Positions 51,713 to 61,266 of a DNA stretch of 64,000 nt are shown piece by piece; the first letter of the stretch is position 1, and each line of letters starts with the position of its first letter. This DNA is from an uncultured Chitinophaga sp. (GTDB lineage: Bacteria; Bacteroidota; Bacteroidia; Cytophagales; Cyclobacteriaceae), in assembly GCA_902168205.1 (NCBI GenBank), contig CABHOK010000003.1, positions 1,488,001 to 1,552,000 of the forward strand, given 5' to 3'. Under the pieces are notes generated by a model, which did not search any database, had not been told where the DNA came from, and saw only the letters and a list, made by a program, of their open reading frames with translations. A program made the position numbers and the translations under genes.

Positions 51713-52237
51713 TTATTTGCCGGCTACAATTTTCAGGTGCCCCAGGTGATGTTCTCCATGCCACGCATAGCTGGCAATAGCCTGATCGATCCGTACGTGT
51801 TTTTTGGAATCAGGATGATAGAACTGTCTTCCCAGTTGTTCTTGTGTAATGCCGTTTAGCAATACAGTCCACTTAGCATGAAGTGCTTTTAATAAAGCTA
51901 TAGAGATAGCAGGATCTGCTTTCGTTTCGAAAGTATCTGCCCACAACTTCTCATCGTATGCTTTTATGGTAGGAGTCTCTTCCGTCAATGTCCACTTAAT
52001 GCGGATATAGGCATTCATGTGACTATCCGATACATGATGCAATACTTGTCTGGCAGTCCAGCCGCCTTCACGATACGGAGTGTTCAGTTGTTTTGCAGTA
52101 AGCTTGGAAGACAGTGCTTCAATGCTTGCCGGCACAGCTTCTATGCGTTTAATGTTGGCCTTTACATCTTCTAGTGTATAGGAGTCATTGGCTGTAAATC
52201 TGCCAATGGGATAACGCAGTTGTTCGTCATTATTCAT
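51713..52237 (-). CDS. YfiT/DinB-fold metal-dependent hydrolase or transferase
   Basis: The 174-residue protein has the four-helix DinB fold, beginning LRYPIGRF, and the metal-binding histidines in QVLHHVSDSHMN and the C-terminal YAWHGEHHLGHL. YfiT and BstA (bacillithiol transferase) share this layout. The exact reaction here is not shown. Its start overlaps the end of TerC by 8 bases. Confidence 0.88.
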   Translation of the reverse strand: MNNDEQLRYPIGRFTANDSYTLEDVKANIKRIEAVPASIEALSSKLTAKQLNTPYREGGWTARQVLHHVSDSHMNAYIRIKWTLTEETPTIKAYDEKLWADTFETKADPAISIALLKALHAKWTVLLNGITQEQLGRQFYHPDSKKHVRIDQAIASYAWHGEHHLGHLKIVAGK

Positions 52238-53006
52238 GGAATTCCTCTTTTGCTTTTTTGCGATTGTTACGCACCCGTATATTCACCATCTCGATCAGCA
52301 ACGAGAACGCCACAGCAAAGTATATATAGCCTTTTGGTATTTCGTACTCAAGTCCTTCCAGGAACAACATGAAACCGATCAGGATTAAAAATCCTAATGC
52401 AAGCACTTCCATGGAAGGGTGACGGTTAATAAAATCACTGATGGCTCCGGAGAATATCATCATAATGCCGATGGATATAATTACGGCAGTAATCATAATG
52501 ATTACGTGGTTGGTAAGACCCACCGCAGTAAGAATCGAGTCGAATGAAAAGATGATATCGAGCAGAATGATCTGCACAATTATACCTGTAACGTTGACTT
52601 TACCTTTTGTTTCCTGATCAAGTTCGTCTTCACCTTCCATTTCATGGTTGATCTCGCGTGTACTCTTGGCGATGAGGAACAGACCACCAAACATCAAGAT
52701 CAGGTCACGACCGCTGAACGGATGATCGTGATCGCTGAACAGGTGTACCAGCTTGGTTCCGATAATATCAGAAAGATGGAACAAAGGTTCTTTGAACGAT
52801 ATAACCCAGGTGATACCAAGCAAGAGAATGATACGCACTATGAGTGCGAGGATCAAACCTAAGTTACGGGTACGGGCCCGGATTTCCACCGGAAGGCGAT
52901 TGGCAACAATGGAAATAAAGATGATGTTATCAATACCTAATACGACTTCAAAAAACGTAAGCGTCAACAAGGCGAGCCATGTTTCCGGGTGGGCGAATAT
53001 TTCCAT
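52230..53006 (-). CDS. TerC family integral membrane protein
   Basis: The 258-residue product has seven or so membrane helices and both family motifs: FFEVVLGIDNIIFISIVANR near the N-terminus and IFSFDSILTAVGL in the second half, each with a conserved Asp in the membrane. TerC proteins have been linked to metal (manganese) export and tellurite resistance. A cytoplasmic acidic loop (GEDELDQETKG) separates the halves. First gene of the TerC-YfiT-YheT operon. Confidence 0.93.
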   Translation of the reverse strand: MEIFAHPETWLALLTLTFFEVVLGIDNIIFISIVANRLPVEIRARTRNLGLILALIVRIILLLGITWVISFKEPLFHLSDIIGTKLVHLFSDHDHPFSGRDLILMFGGLFLIAKSTREINHEMEGEDELDQETKGKVNVTGIIVQIILLDIIFSFDSILTAVGLTNHVIIMITAVIISIGIMMIFSGAISDFINRHPSMEVLALGFLILIGFMLFLEGLEYEIPKGYIYFAVAFSLLIEMVNIRVRNNRKKAKEEFHE

Positions 53007-53123
53007 GCCGAGTAGTTCGGAGTTTATTTGGCGCTAAAAATAGAATAAGAAACGCGATAGTCCAAGTGAGGGTTACTTCAGAAAGTACTTTAAGTTATCA
53101 ACAAGTTAACGCGTTTTAAAACA

Positions 53124-53156
53124 AAAGCCGCAGGTATTTCGTAGACCTGCGGCTTT
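53124..53156 (-). terminator. Intrinsic terminator after alanine dehydrogenase
   Basis: Perfect 12-base arms (53124-53135 and 53145-53156, core GCCGCAGGT) with a 9-base loop are followed on the minus strand by a T-rich tract. It lies 23 bases past the stop of the dehydrogenase gene. Confidence 0.9.
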
Positions 53157-53178
53157 ATATTCAACAGGCTATGCCTGA

Positions 53179-54291
53179 CTATAAAAACTTCTTAACATCT
53201 GTATACGGCAGGCTAAAGGCATCGGCTACCGCTTTATATACTACTTCACCCTGAATAACATTTAACCCAAGACGTAGTTCCAGGTTGTCCTGACAAGCTT
53301 TCTTCCAGCCCTGACCAGCTAACCGTATGGCATACGGAAGGGTAGCATTAGTCAACGCCAGCGTTGACGTATAAGGCACTGCACCCGGCATGTTGGCAAC
53401 GCAGTAATGTACTACATCATCAATGATGAATGTAGGATCTTCGTGTGTAGTAGGGCGGCATGTTTCAATACATCCTCCCTGGTCAACCGCTACATCTACC
53501 AGTACAGTACCAGGACGCATAGACTTTAGCATATCGCGTGTGATCAGCTTCGGAGCTTTTGCACCTGGCACCAATACACCACCGATAATGAGATCAGAAT
53601 CTTTGATGAGCTCACGAATGGTATATTCGTTTGATACCATAGTATGAACATTCTTCGGCATCACGTCATCCAGGTAACGAAGGCGCGTCAGGTTAAGATC
53701 CAGAATGGTTACATCTGCACCCATACCAGCAGCGATCTTGGCTGCATTGGTTCCAACCACACCACCACCCAGTACTAATACTTTGGCAGGCTTAACACCC
53801 GGAACACCGCCTAACAATATACCTCTTCCTTTCAGGGGCTTCTCCAAATACTTGGCACCTTCCTGTATCGACATTCGTCCGGCTACTTCAGACATCGGGA
53901 TAAGCAGCGGTAAACTTCCGTCATTGCGTTCAACCGTTTCGTACGCGAGACATGTTGCACCACTTTCGATCATGGCTTTTGTAAGCGGTTCGTAGGATGC
54001 AAAGTGGAAGTATGTAAAAACAAGCTGATCCTTCTTAATGAGTTTATATTCCTGCTCGATCGGTTCTTTTACTTTCATGATCATCTCAGCGTTGTGGAAT
54101 ATCTCGGCAGCATTGTCTATCAATGTTGCGCCAGCCTTTTGATAATCTTCATCAAGAAAGCCGCTTCCGTTTCCTGCTGATTTCTGAACCTGCACAGAGT
54201 GTCCGCGCTTTACCAGCTCCTGCGTTCCTGCAGGGGTGAGGGCTACGCGGTTTTCATTGTTCTTGATTTCCTTCGGTACGCCAATGATCAT
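53179..54291 (-). CDS. ald: Alanine dehydrogenase
   Basis: The 370-residue protein starts [20 protein letters not shown], carries the substrate-binding Lys in MIMKVKEP and catalytic His in TYFHFASY, the NAD-binding Rossmann motif [20 protein letters not shown], and [13 protein letters not shown]. It interconverts L-alanine and pyruvate with NAD and releases ammonia. The length is normal. A TATATTTG box on the minus strand precedes it. Confidence 0.95.
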   Translation of the reverse strand: MIIGVPKEIKNNENRVALTPAGTQELVKRGHSVQVQKSAGNGSGFLDEDYQKAGATLIDNAAEIFHNAEMIMKVKEPIEQEYKLIKKDQLVFTYFHFASYEPLTKAMIESGATCLAYETVERNDGSLPLLIPMSEVAGRMSIQEGAKYLEKPLKGRGILLGGVPGVKPAKVLVLGGGVVGTNAAKIAAGMGADVTILDLNLTRLRYLDDVMPKNVHTMVSNEYTIRELIKDSDLIIGGVLVPGAKAPKLITRDMLKSMRPGTVLVDVAVDQGGCIETCRPTTHEDPTFIIDDVVHYCVANMPGAVPYTSTLALTNATLPYAIRLAGQGWKKACQDNLELRLGLNVIQGEVVYKAVADAFSLPYTDVKKFL

Positions 54292-54321
54292 AATTATTTA
54301 TAAGATTGTTAATGAGAGCTG

Positions 54322-54329
54322 CAAATATA
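54322..54329 (-). promoter_or_regulatory. TATATTTG promoter box for alanine dehydrogenase
   Basis: The plus strand reads CAAATATA, a perfect -7 box in the minus direction, 30 bases before the ATG at 54291. The -33 element is not clear. Confidence 0.6.
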
Positions 54330-54494
54330 CAGTTGCATCAAGTATGAAAAAGGAGAGAATGAAAGATGATTTTTATTCGAAATAATTTGTTGTAAAGCGA
54401 GCAATCATTCATGTAAAATTCCGATGAATGAGTTTTCCCGAAATAAAATTTGTAAGCCGTGTTTGTAAAATGAAGCACTGCAATCGTTGGTGCT

Positions 54495-54524
54495 TTTGAA
54501 AGGTAAAACTATTCCCTATTTTTG
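54495..54524 (+). promoter_or_regulatory. Promoter of the fused E1 gene
   Basis: A TTTG at 54495-54498 and a perfect TATTTTTG at 54517-54524 are separated by 18 bases, the textbook Bacteroidota spacing. Transcription near 54531 would leave a 27-base leader before the TTG start. Confidence 0.75.
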
Positions 54525-54557
54525 GACTCAACAGGTTTCACCTAATCCCGGATTATT

Positions 54558-56969
54558 TTGAGCGCATTAAAAGAAGCAAAGACAAAATTCTCGCAGACGA
54601 AAGTGAAAGATATACTTTCAGACTATCGTCTCGCAGTAGAAAGCAGGGAAGCCAGTATCATCGGCCGCAAAGAAGTGTTCATGGGTAAAGCCAAGTTCGG
54701 TATCTTCGGTGATGGTAAGGAAGTGGCGCAGATTGCTATGGCGAAAGTTTTTCGCAACGGAGATTTTCGTTCAGGTTACTATCGTGACCAGACATTTATG
54801 TTCGCGATTGGTGAACTTACCGTGCAGCAATTTTTTGCTCAGCTCTATGCGCATACTGATCTCGAAGCAGATCCTTCTACAGCCGGCCGTTTAATGACCG
54901 GTCACTTCGGTACACGCACACTCGATGAGCATGGTAAATTTAAAAATCTGAGCGAGCTCAAGAACAGCAGCGCAGATATATCGCCAACAGCAGGGCAGAT
55001 GCCCCGACTGCTCGGTCTTGCCTATGCATCGAAGCTATATCGTAACAACCCGGCACTGAAAGATTATACTAATTTTTCAGTGAATGGTAATGAAATTGCG
55101 TTCGGTACCATTGGCAATGCATCTACATCAGAAGGTATGTTCTTCGAAGCGATCAATGCTGCCGGTGTATTGCAAGTGCCGATGCTTACTTCGGTGTGGG
55201 ACGATGGCTATGGTATATCTGTACCGGCTGAGTTTCATACTACCAAAGCAAGTATATCAAAAGCACTGGCAGGTTTACAGCGCACGGCTACTGAAAAAGG
55301 TTTTGAAATTATACTCGCCAAAGGATGGGACTACCCCGGCCTGTTGGAAGCCTATCAGAAAGCAGAGAAGATATGCCGCGAAGAACATGTACCGGTACTG
55401 CTACACGTTGAAGAGCTGACACAACCTCAGGGGCACTCTACATCGGGATCGCACGAGCGCTATAAATCGAAAGAACGACTTGCGTGGGAAGCAGAACATG
55501 ATTGCATTCGCAAGATGCGCGAGTGGATTATTAATGATGTAATGGTATTGCCGGAAGAAGTAGATGCCATTGAGAAAGAAGCGAAACTGTCTGCTAAACA
55601 GGCGAAAGATCGTGCCTGGAAAGCATTTACAGAAGACGTACGCAAAGACCAGAACATCGTTGACGCAATATTGGAAAAAGCAGAAAAGCTGAGCAGTCGC
55701 GGTGAAGATATAGAGGCACTTCGTAATGAATTAAACACTACGATTAACGCCACACGCCTCGATACCATGAAGGCTGCACGCAAGGCGCTTCGCTATTTCC
55801 GCGATGAAGATCACGAAGCAAAAACGGAATTGATCGAGTGGGTGCGCGCTGCCGAGAGCGATAACTATAATCGCTATAGTTCACATTTATATAGTACATC
55901 GGATGAAGCTGCCCTCAAGGTGGAAATTATACCGCCTCAGTATAGCGATAACTCTTCAATTGTAGATGGAAGAGAAGTATTACAGGCTTGTTTCGATGAC
56001 GCGCTTACACGCGATCCGCTGGTGATAGCCTTCGGTGAAGATGTAGGGAAGATCGGAGATGTGAACCAGGGCTTTGCCGGTTTACAAGCCAAACATGGCG
56101 AGCTGCGTGTAACCGATACCGGTATTCGCGAATGTACCATCATCGGGCAAGGTATAGGAGCAGCCTTGCGCGGCTTGCGACCTATAGCCGAGATGCAGTA
56201 TCTCGATTATCTCATTTATGCATTACCTACACTGTCAGATGATCTGGCGTGTTTGCAGTATAGAACGAAGGGCGGACAGAAAGCTCCGTTGATCATTCGT
56301 ACGCGCGGTCACCGCCTGGAAGGTGTATGGCACGCCGGTTCACAGATCGGTATGATGCTGCAAAGCTTACGCGGTATATATATACTTACTCCGCGCAACA
56401 TGACACAGGCTGCCGGTTTCTATAATACTATGTTAAAGTCTGATGACGCTGCCATCATCGTGGAGTGTCTCAACGGATATCGTCTGAAAGAAAGAATACC
56501 GGATAATATAGGAACGTTTAATGTTCCGCTCGGTGTACCGGAAGTTTTGAAGGAAGGTTCTGACGTAACCATTGTTACCTATGGCTCGATGTGCCGCGTG
56601 GTAATGGAAGCTGCAGAAGACCTGGAGCAATTCGGAATATCATGCGAGGTGATCGATGTGCAGACGTTGCTGCCATTTGATATACATCACCGTATAGTCG
56701 AATCAATTAAGAAGACGAATCGGGTTATTTTTGCTGATGAAGATGTACCCGGTGGTGCCACCAGCTATATGATGCAGCAGGTGCTTGAAGTACAGAATGC
56801 GTATCAGTATCTCGACTCCAAGCCTGTAACCATTACAGCAAAAGAGCATCGTCCGGCGTACGCATCTGATGGCGATTACTTTACGAAACCTAATCCGGAA
56901 GATGTGTTTGAGACGGTATATACCCTCATGCACGAAGTAGATCCGGATACATTTCCGTCTTTATATTAA
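54558..56969 (+). CDS. Fused alpha/beta E1 component of a 2-oxoacid (branched-chain type) dehydrogenase
   Basis: The 803-residue chain joins E1-alpha (about residues 10-420) and E1-beta (about 470-800). Alpha motifs: FGIFGDGKEVAQ, the thiamin diphosphate region FGTIGNASTSEG then DDGYGISVP, and the phosphorylation-loop-like HSTSGSHERYKSKER. Beta motifs: VIAFGEDVG, DTGIRECTIIGQGIGAALRG, LIIRTRGHRLEGVWHAG, and the C-terminal TYGSMCRVVMEA domain. It decarboxylates 2-oxoacids and acylates lipoyl E2, which is not in the window. The TTG start is supported by a good promoter and by homologous sequence preceding the next Met at residue 41. The metal Asp of GDG is Asn here, as I recall for this fused family. 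Confidence 0.9.
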   Translation: MSALKEAKTKFSQTKVKDILSDYRLAVESREASIIGRKEVFMGKAKFGIFGDGKEVAQIAMAKVFRNGDFRSGYYRDQTFMFAIGELTVQQFFAQLYAHTDLEADPSTAGRLMTGHFGTRTLDEHGKFKNLSELKNSSADISPTAGQMPRLLGLAYASKLYRNNPALKDYTNFSVNGNEIAFGTIGNASTSEGMFFEAINAAGVLQVPMLTSVWDDGYGISVPAEFHTTKASISKALAGLQRTATEKGFEIILAKGWDYPGLLEAYQKAEKICREEHVPVLLHVEELTQPQGHSTSGSHERYKSKERLAWEAEHDCIRKMREWIINDVMVLPEEVDAIEKEAKLSAKQAKDRAWKAFTEDVRKDQNIVDAILEKAEKLSSRGEDIEALRNELNTTINATRLDTMKAARKALRYFRDEDHEAKTELIEWVRAAESDNYNRYSSHLYSTSDEAALKVEIIPPQYSDNSSIVDGREVLQACFDDALTRDPLVIAFGEDVGKIGDVNQGFAGLQAKHGELRVTDTGIRECTIIGQGIGAALRGLRPIAEMQYLDYLIYALPTLSDDLACLQYRTKGGQKAPLIIRTRGHRLEGVWHAGSQIGMMLQSLRGIYILTPRNMTQAAGFYNTMLKSDDAAIIVECLNGYRLKERIPDNIGTFNVPLGVPEVLKEGSDVTIVTYGSMCRVVMEAAEDLEQFGISCEVIDVQTLLPFDIHHRIVESIKKTNRVIFADEDVPGGATSYMMQQVLEVQNAYQYLDSKPVTITAKEHRPAYASDGDYFTKPNPEDVFETVYTLMHEVDPDTFPSLY

Positions 56970-57007
56970 ATATTAAGAATACTGCCGGGAGAGGAGAGAC
57001 TGATTTT

Positions 57008-57865
57008 TTATTTCTTGATTCCTTCAAGAGTAACAAAGTCAGTCTCTATTGTATTGCTGGAATTCAAACCGCGATCTTTAATCGTAACGCGCAGCTTGAA
57101 CGACTGTGATCCCAACACAATAGCAAGACCTTCCGATTTCATACTATAACGAAGTGTACCTTCCAGCGGGCCATTCTCATCCGAGAGTCGTGGAAATCTT
57201 CCATCGAAAGACGGACCGCATTCTGTTCCGGTAATGGTTTCCCAATCCAGCTCCGTACCGTTGCTCAAAATGAAATCAACCGTGATATTATCATAGTTCG
57301 GATTCTTCTGTGTATAGAATATCTCTTTGATCTCGTACAGATCCGGGTTCTCCGGATTAGAGCTTCGCAGTGTATCGGTGATGTTATAGGTAGCATCAAA
57401 GGTGGATTGATCACCACGTTCTACATATAGCGTATCAAATATATAGGTGTTGCAGGTATAGGGATAAATATACTCCGGCATCTTGCTCGCATACTCCGGC
57501 TTGTCCAGTGTACGGTTGGTTGCAAGCTTTCCGGTCTGACCGGCATTTATCAAAAGAATGGGAGGGATGTTGGTATACTTGGTAATGGTTGGAACAGCAA
57601 TGAGGTTGCCGTTGTTTTCCAGGTAGTAGTTCTTCGGGTGAAACGGGTAGGAGATGTCTTCCAGTGAACTTGAAAGACCGAGGTCACCATCGCCATCCTT
57701 GAAGTTGATAGAAAGAACAAGCGAGTCGATAGCATCAGCTTCCTGATAAAACTCCAGTCCTGCTAAATTGATACTGGGGGTATTCGGATACTCGGGCGGA
57801 TCGAAACATGAACTTGCCGCCACTGCTAAAACACCAAACACCAATAGACCCTTTGTAATTTTCAT
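57008..57865 (-). CDS. Lipoprotein of unknown function
   Basis: The 285-residue product has a signal peptide ending in the lipobox AASSC (Cys near residue 20), followed by FDPPEYPNTPSI. The mature part is beta-rich with an acidic, calcium-like loop (NFKDGDGDLGLSSSLED). This type of small exported lipoprotein is common in Bacteroidota, but no function is known. Its ATG is 9 bases from the TTG of the divergent LuxE-like gene. Confidence 0.75.
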   Translation of the reverse strand: MKITKGLLVFGVLAVAASSCFDPPEYPNTPSINLAGLEFYQEADAIDSLVLSINFKDGDGDLGLSSSLEDISYPFHPKNYYLENNGNLIAVPTITKYTNIPPILLINAGQTGKLATNRTLDKPEYASKMPEYIYPYTCNTYIFDTLYVERGDQSTFDATYNITDTLRSSNPENPDLYEIKEIFYTQKNPNYDNITVDFILSNGTELDWETITGTECGPSFDGRFPRLSDENGPLEGTLRYSMKSEGLAIVLGSQSFKLRVTIKDRGLNSSNTIETDFVTLEGIKK

Positions 57866-57869
57866 TCTG

Positions 57870-57877
57870 TATTTTTG
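57870..57877 (+). promoter_or_regulatory. TATTTTTG promoter box overlapping the LuxE-like start
   Basis: A perfect -7 box ends on the TTG usually taken as the start (57875-57877). Transcription would begin near 57884, which would place the real start at the in-frame TTG at 57902 unless the box is not used. Confidence 0.5.
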
Positions 57878-58894
57878 AACCCTGTTAAGTTACGTAAACG
57901 CTTGGATACTTTTAAAAGTTTTGAATCTACATTATACTCCGTTAACGATCAAACCTTTGCTCATATTGCTTTAGAGGTGTTTCGTTTTCAGGCCGTTAAC
58001 AATCCGGTATATCGCGCTTTTATTCAAAACCTGTCGGTAGATCCGGCCGCTATAGCACGGGTTGAGGATATCCCTTTTCTGCCAATCTCATTCTTTAAAA
58101 CCCATGCGTTGCAAAGCGGTAACTGGCAACCCGAAGTAACCTTTACCAGCAGCGGCACCACGGGAGCAACTACCAGTAAACATGCCGTAGCCGATCTCGA
58201 ATTTTACCAGCGGCATTCACAACGATGCTTCGAGTATTTTTTCGGACCGCTTACAGACTATCACTTCCTGGCTTTGCTGCCATCTTACCTCGAACGGCAG
58301 GGATCGTCTCTCATTGCCATGATGGATCATTTTATCAGGCATAGTAACTCTTCATATTCATCATATTATCTTTTTCAGATCGATAAACTTCTGGAAGACC
58401 TCGCTAAACTCCGAAGCGATACATCGCGGAAAGTTATACTCTGGGGGGTATCCTTTGCCTTGCTGGACCTGGCCGAAAAATTCGAGATCGACCTGAGTCA
58501 CTGCCTGATATTCGAGACCGGAGGCATGAAAGGCAGACGAAAGGAAATTACCCGCGCTGAACTTCATGGTATACTCCATGAGAGGCTAATGGCATCGCAT
58601 ATTTACTCGGAATATGGTATGACGGAACTGCTATCGCAAGCCTATACGGCAGACGAATTTCGGTTTAAATGCCCTCCGTGGATGAAAATTATCGGGAGAG
58701 ACATCACCGACCCCCTCAGCAAGGGGTTACTTCGCGAAACAGCCGGGATTAATGTCATCGATCTGGCTAACATTCAAACGGTATCATTTATAGAAACCGA
58801 GGATTTAGGCAAGGTTTACCCGGATGGGACCTTTGAAGTTCTGGGAAGAATGGATAATAGTGACGTGCGCGGGTGCAATCTGATGATCGGTTAA
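57875..58894 (+). CDS. LuxE/PaaK-like acyl-protein synthetase or acyltransferase
   Basis: The 339-residue protein has the LuxE-type N-terminus with PVYRAFIQNL and FLPISFFKTHAL, the phosphate-binding loop FTSSGTTGATTSKH, LPSYLERQGSSLIAMMDHF, the acceptor region LIFETGGMKGRRKEITR and YSEYGMTELLSQAY, ending GRMDNSDVRGCNLMIG. Members activate carboxylic acids as adenylates and transfer the acyl group to a protein or carrier; the substrate is unknown. The TTG start is uncertain because a promoter box overlaps it. Confidence 0.85.
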   Translation: MNPVKLRKRLDTFKSFESTLYSVNDQTFAHIALEVFRFQAVNNPVYRAFIQNLSVDPAAIARVEDIPFLPISFFKTHALQSGNWQPEVTFTSSGTTGATTSKHAVADLEFYQRHSQRCFEYFFGPLTDYHFLALLPSYLERQGSSLIAMMDHFIRHSNSSYSSYYLFQIDKLLEDLAKLRSDTSRKVILWGVSFALLDLAEKFEIDLSHCLIFETGGMKGRRKEITRAELHGILHERLMASHIYSEYGMTELLSQAYTADEFRFKCPPWMKIIGRDITDPLSKGLLRETAGINVIDLANIQTVSFIETEDLGKVYPDGTFEVLGRMDNSDVRGCNLMIG

Positions 58895-58908
58895 GATTTA
58901 CCCTGATA

Positions 58909-58939
58909 TTTGTTTTGTTCTTAAAGAATTATATTTTTG
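58909..58939 (+). promoter_or_regulatory. Promoter of the short lipoprotein gene
   Basis: TTTG at 58909-58912 and a perfect TATTTTTG at 58932-58939 are separated by 19 bases, a full Bacteroidota promoter 21 bases before the ATG at 58961. Confidence 0.75.
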
Positions 58940-58960
58940 CTTGTAATCAATCCCATTGAA

Positions 58961-59086
58961 ATGAAAAAGATTGTAGTATTCGTTCTATTGGCAGCTTTTG
59001 TGTCAGCTTGCAGCCAATATACATGCCCTACCTATACCAAGAAAGAGGCTCCGAAACAGGCTAAAGATTCTTCTCAGCGTATTTAA
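58961..59086 (+). CDS. 41-residue lipoprotein
   Basis: The frame encodes a signal peptide MKKIVVFVLLAAFVSAC with a perfect lipobox (VSAC, Cys17), then SQYTCPTYTKKEAPKQ and a Ser/Gln/Lys tail. The mature lipopeptide is only about 25 residues long. It has its own full promoter. The CSQYTCPTY start resembles the CTQRMICPAY of the larger lipoprotein at 48991. The function is unknown. Confidence 0.75.
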   Translation: MKKIVVFVLLAAFVSACSQYTCPTYTKKEAPKQAKDSSQRI

Positions 59087-59291
59087 ACTATATTTATAGC
59101 GCTTCCATAGTTAGAGGGTTGCTCTTCTGACTAAAAAGATATTTGCTAAAGGAAATCGTTATCGCGGTTTCCTTTTTTGATTTATACCTCCTCCAGTTAA
59201 AAATCCACCCGGAGGTCTGGTGCCTGACATTTTACAGGCACCCGTCACCATACTTTTACAGCAACTAAGAACCCTATTAACATTTTGCTGT

Positions 59292-59696
59292 ATGAAGACA
59301 TTTACATGGGCCTGCTGGGCCGCCAGAATTATAGCGGCCGCTATTATGGCGCAAACACTGTATTTTAAATTCACGGGTGCAGAAGAATCGGTATATATTT
59401 TCTCAACAGTAGGTATGGAGCCAGTGGGCCGCATCGCAGTAGGTATACTTGAACTTGTTGCTTCTGTATTACTGATCATAAATGCCACGGCATGGTTGGG
59501 CGCATTGCTGGGTGCCGGGTTGATGGCGGGTGCACTTGGTATGCATGCAACGCTGCTGGGTATAGAAGTGAAGGGAGATGGCGGCTATCTTTTTTGTCTC
59601 GCGCTTATCGTATTGATCTGTTGCTGCTGGGTAATATTCTTCAACAGGCAAAAGATCAATACAATACTTTCAAGGTTTAGAAAGAGCCGCGTGTGA
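59292..59696 (+). CDS. DoxX-like membrane protein
   Basis: The ATG at 59292 (MKTFTWACWAARI) is preferred to an upstream GTG at 59220. The 134-residue product has four membrane helices and DoxX-family features: an N-terminal helix with ARIIAAAIMAQTLYFKFTGA, GRIAVGILELVASVLL, and LGALLGAGLMAGALGMHATLLG. The role is unknown, perhaps redox-related. Its stop codon directly abuts the stop of the convergent SIMPL gene. Confidence 0.82.
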   Translation: MKTFTWACWAARIIAAAIMAQTLYFKFTGAEESVYIFSTVGMEPVGRIAVGILELVASVLLIINATAWLGALLGAGLMAGALGMHATLLGIEVKGDGGYLFCLALIVLICCCWVIFFNRQKINTILSRFRKSRV

Positions 59697-60437
59697 TTAT
59701 GGTTTATTGTTGATGAGCCACGAGATTATCACTTCATCTGATACCTCTATATCCTGCACGGTAAGATCACTGAACCCGGTGTCACTGTTGGAAGCAGACA
59801 AGGGTATAGGTGCATAATCACGGTAGCGTAGTCGTTTACGTAGTGAGTAATCTTCATTATATCCGTATCCGTACTGTATAGATTGAATGTTACCCAATGC
59901 TAATTTGGATTGGCGTGCAATGATGGCGGCACGTTCTTTTGCGTTTTGAATACTGAGTTCAATAAGTTTACCGCGGACCTCCGCCAGTTTTTCTTCCGAT
60001 AAAATGAAACTGAATTGAAAATTAAGATCGAGCGTTGTCTCCATAAAAGCATCTACCAGTTTGGTAACGCGTTGTTGGTCATATTTAAATTCAAGAATGA
60101 CAGACTGTGATGCTATATATCCGCTATCGACTATTACATCGTTTCTGTAAAATGAATTCTTTCCGGCATTAAAGCTGTTGCTTTTGATTTCAGTGTTTTT
60201 AAAACCAAGCTTTTCGAGTTGCTTCAGTAACGATGCGTTTTTTTCGTTTACACTTTTTACAGCCTTATTAAAAGCCAATTCAACGGAATTGAATGAGATG
60301 CTGATCACGGCCAGGTCCGGAGGTACCTGCATGCTTGCGTTACCTCGAACCTCTACAAGCGGAGGCTTCTGGTTCTGGGCGAAAACATGAATGATCAACA
60401 AGAGATAAAGCGAAGTGAAATATAGCTTCTTCATCAC
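59697..60437 (-). CDS. SIMPL (DUF541) domain periplasmic protein
   Basis: The 246-residue protein has a signal peptide (to about residue 20, HVFAQ) and a SIMPL domain: PPLVEVRGNASMQVPPDLAV at the start, NFNAGKNSFYRND-type middle strands and NAKERAAIIARQSKLALGNI near the end. Members are exported proteins, some involved in oxidative-stress or outer-membrane functions; the role here is unknown. An odd basic stretch SLRKRLRYRDY lies near residue 205. Confidence 0.88.
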   Translation of the reverse strand: MMKKLYFTSLYLLLIIHVFAQNQKPPLVEVRGNASMQVPPDLAVISISFNSVELAFNKAVKSVNEKNASLLKQLEKLGFKNTEIKSNSFNAGKNSFYRNDVIVDSGYIASQSVILEFKYDQQRVTKLVDAFMETTLDLNFQFSFILSEEKLAEVRGKLIELSIQNAKERAAIIARQSKLALGNIQSIQYGYGYNEDYSLRKRLRYRDYAPIPLSASNSDTGFSDLTVQDIEVSDEVIISWLINNKP

Positions 60438-60485
60438 GTATAAGGTTTAGTAGAATGTATGAGTAACGAAAAATGCTTCCGAAAG

Positions 60486-61259
60486 TCACTTCACCTTCAC
60501 GCCTTTATATAAAATCTCTCCCTTAACCAATCCGAATTTCTGGCGCGTTGCTTCGGGTAACGTATTTACGAAGTCGTCTTCAATAGCTTGCAGGCCGGCT
60601 TGCTCAATGCGTTTAGGGTAATCATGACCGTATTTACGAACGTGATCGTCCTGGCCGAAGATCCGCTCGCGTTCGCGCGGATCAGTAATTGTATTGTCTT
60701 CAAAGGTAGTGTCGGGCACCGGATTGAAAAACGGAACCTGCAGTATAGCAAAGCCCCCGGGTTTTAACACACGATTTATCTCGCGCATCGCCTGTATATC
60801 ATCGCGTACATGTTCCAGTACGTGGTTGCAGAGCACGGCATCAAATGTATTTTCAGCAAACGGAATCTCATGTATATCCATCTTTACTTTGGCCAATGGA
60901 GATTCAATGTCAGCGGTGATATAGTTATCACCATGAACTTTCTCAAAGCGCTTGATGAAACAAGCCTCGGGCGCGATGTGCAATACATGAAGTTTTGATC
61001 CGAAGAAATTCGTTTTCTCTTTCAGATAAAGCCAGATGAGTCGGTGACGTTCCAGCGAAAGGCAATTTGGACACAATGCATTCGGTCTTGGATTAATCCG
61101 TCCGTACGGCAGCAAGGTGCGGTAACTCGTTTCACACACCGGGCAGGTAACAGCGCTGCCGCGGTAGAAAAGTCCGATAACGCGAACACCAAAACCACCA
61201 ACACGTTGCAGATACTTGCGTGGTACAAAACGGATAAGCCAGGAAATGATTTTTTTCAT
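60486..61259 (-). CDS. SAM-dependent methyltransferase with zinc-ribbon-like N-terminus
   Basis: The 257-residue product has a basic amphipathic N-terminus, a four-cysteine cluster CPVC and CPNC (about residues 39-66) likely to bind zinc, and a class I methyltransferase core (VLHIAPEACFIKRF, the acidic ITADIES, FDAVLCNHVLEHVRDD, LKPGGFAILQVPF). The acceptor is unknown. A perfect -7 box lies 7 bases before the ATG, so the mRNA may have almost no leader. Confidence 0.88.
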   Translation of the reverse strand: MKKIISWLIRFVPRKYLQRVGGFGVRVIGLFYRGSAVTCPVCETSYRTLLPYGRINPRPNALCPNCLSLERHRLIWLYLKEKTNFFGSKLHVLHIAPEACFIKRFEKVHGDNYITADIESPLAKVKMDIHEIPFAENTFDAVLCNHVLEHVRDDIQAMREINRVLKPGGFAILQVPFFNPVPDTTFEDNTITDPRERERIFGQDDHVRKYGHDYPKRIEQAGLQAIEDDFVNTLPEATRQKFGLVKGEILYKGVKVK

Positions 61260-61266
61260 GCGGGCG

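Noticed and set aside
55111-55125. Asn in place of the metal-binding Asp of the thiamin diphosphate motif in the fused E1 protein
   Set aside because: I recall the same GNAS motif in other Bacteroidota fused E1 proteins, so it is probably a family trait and not a defect.
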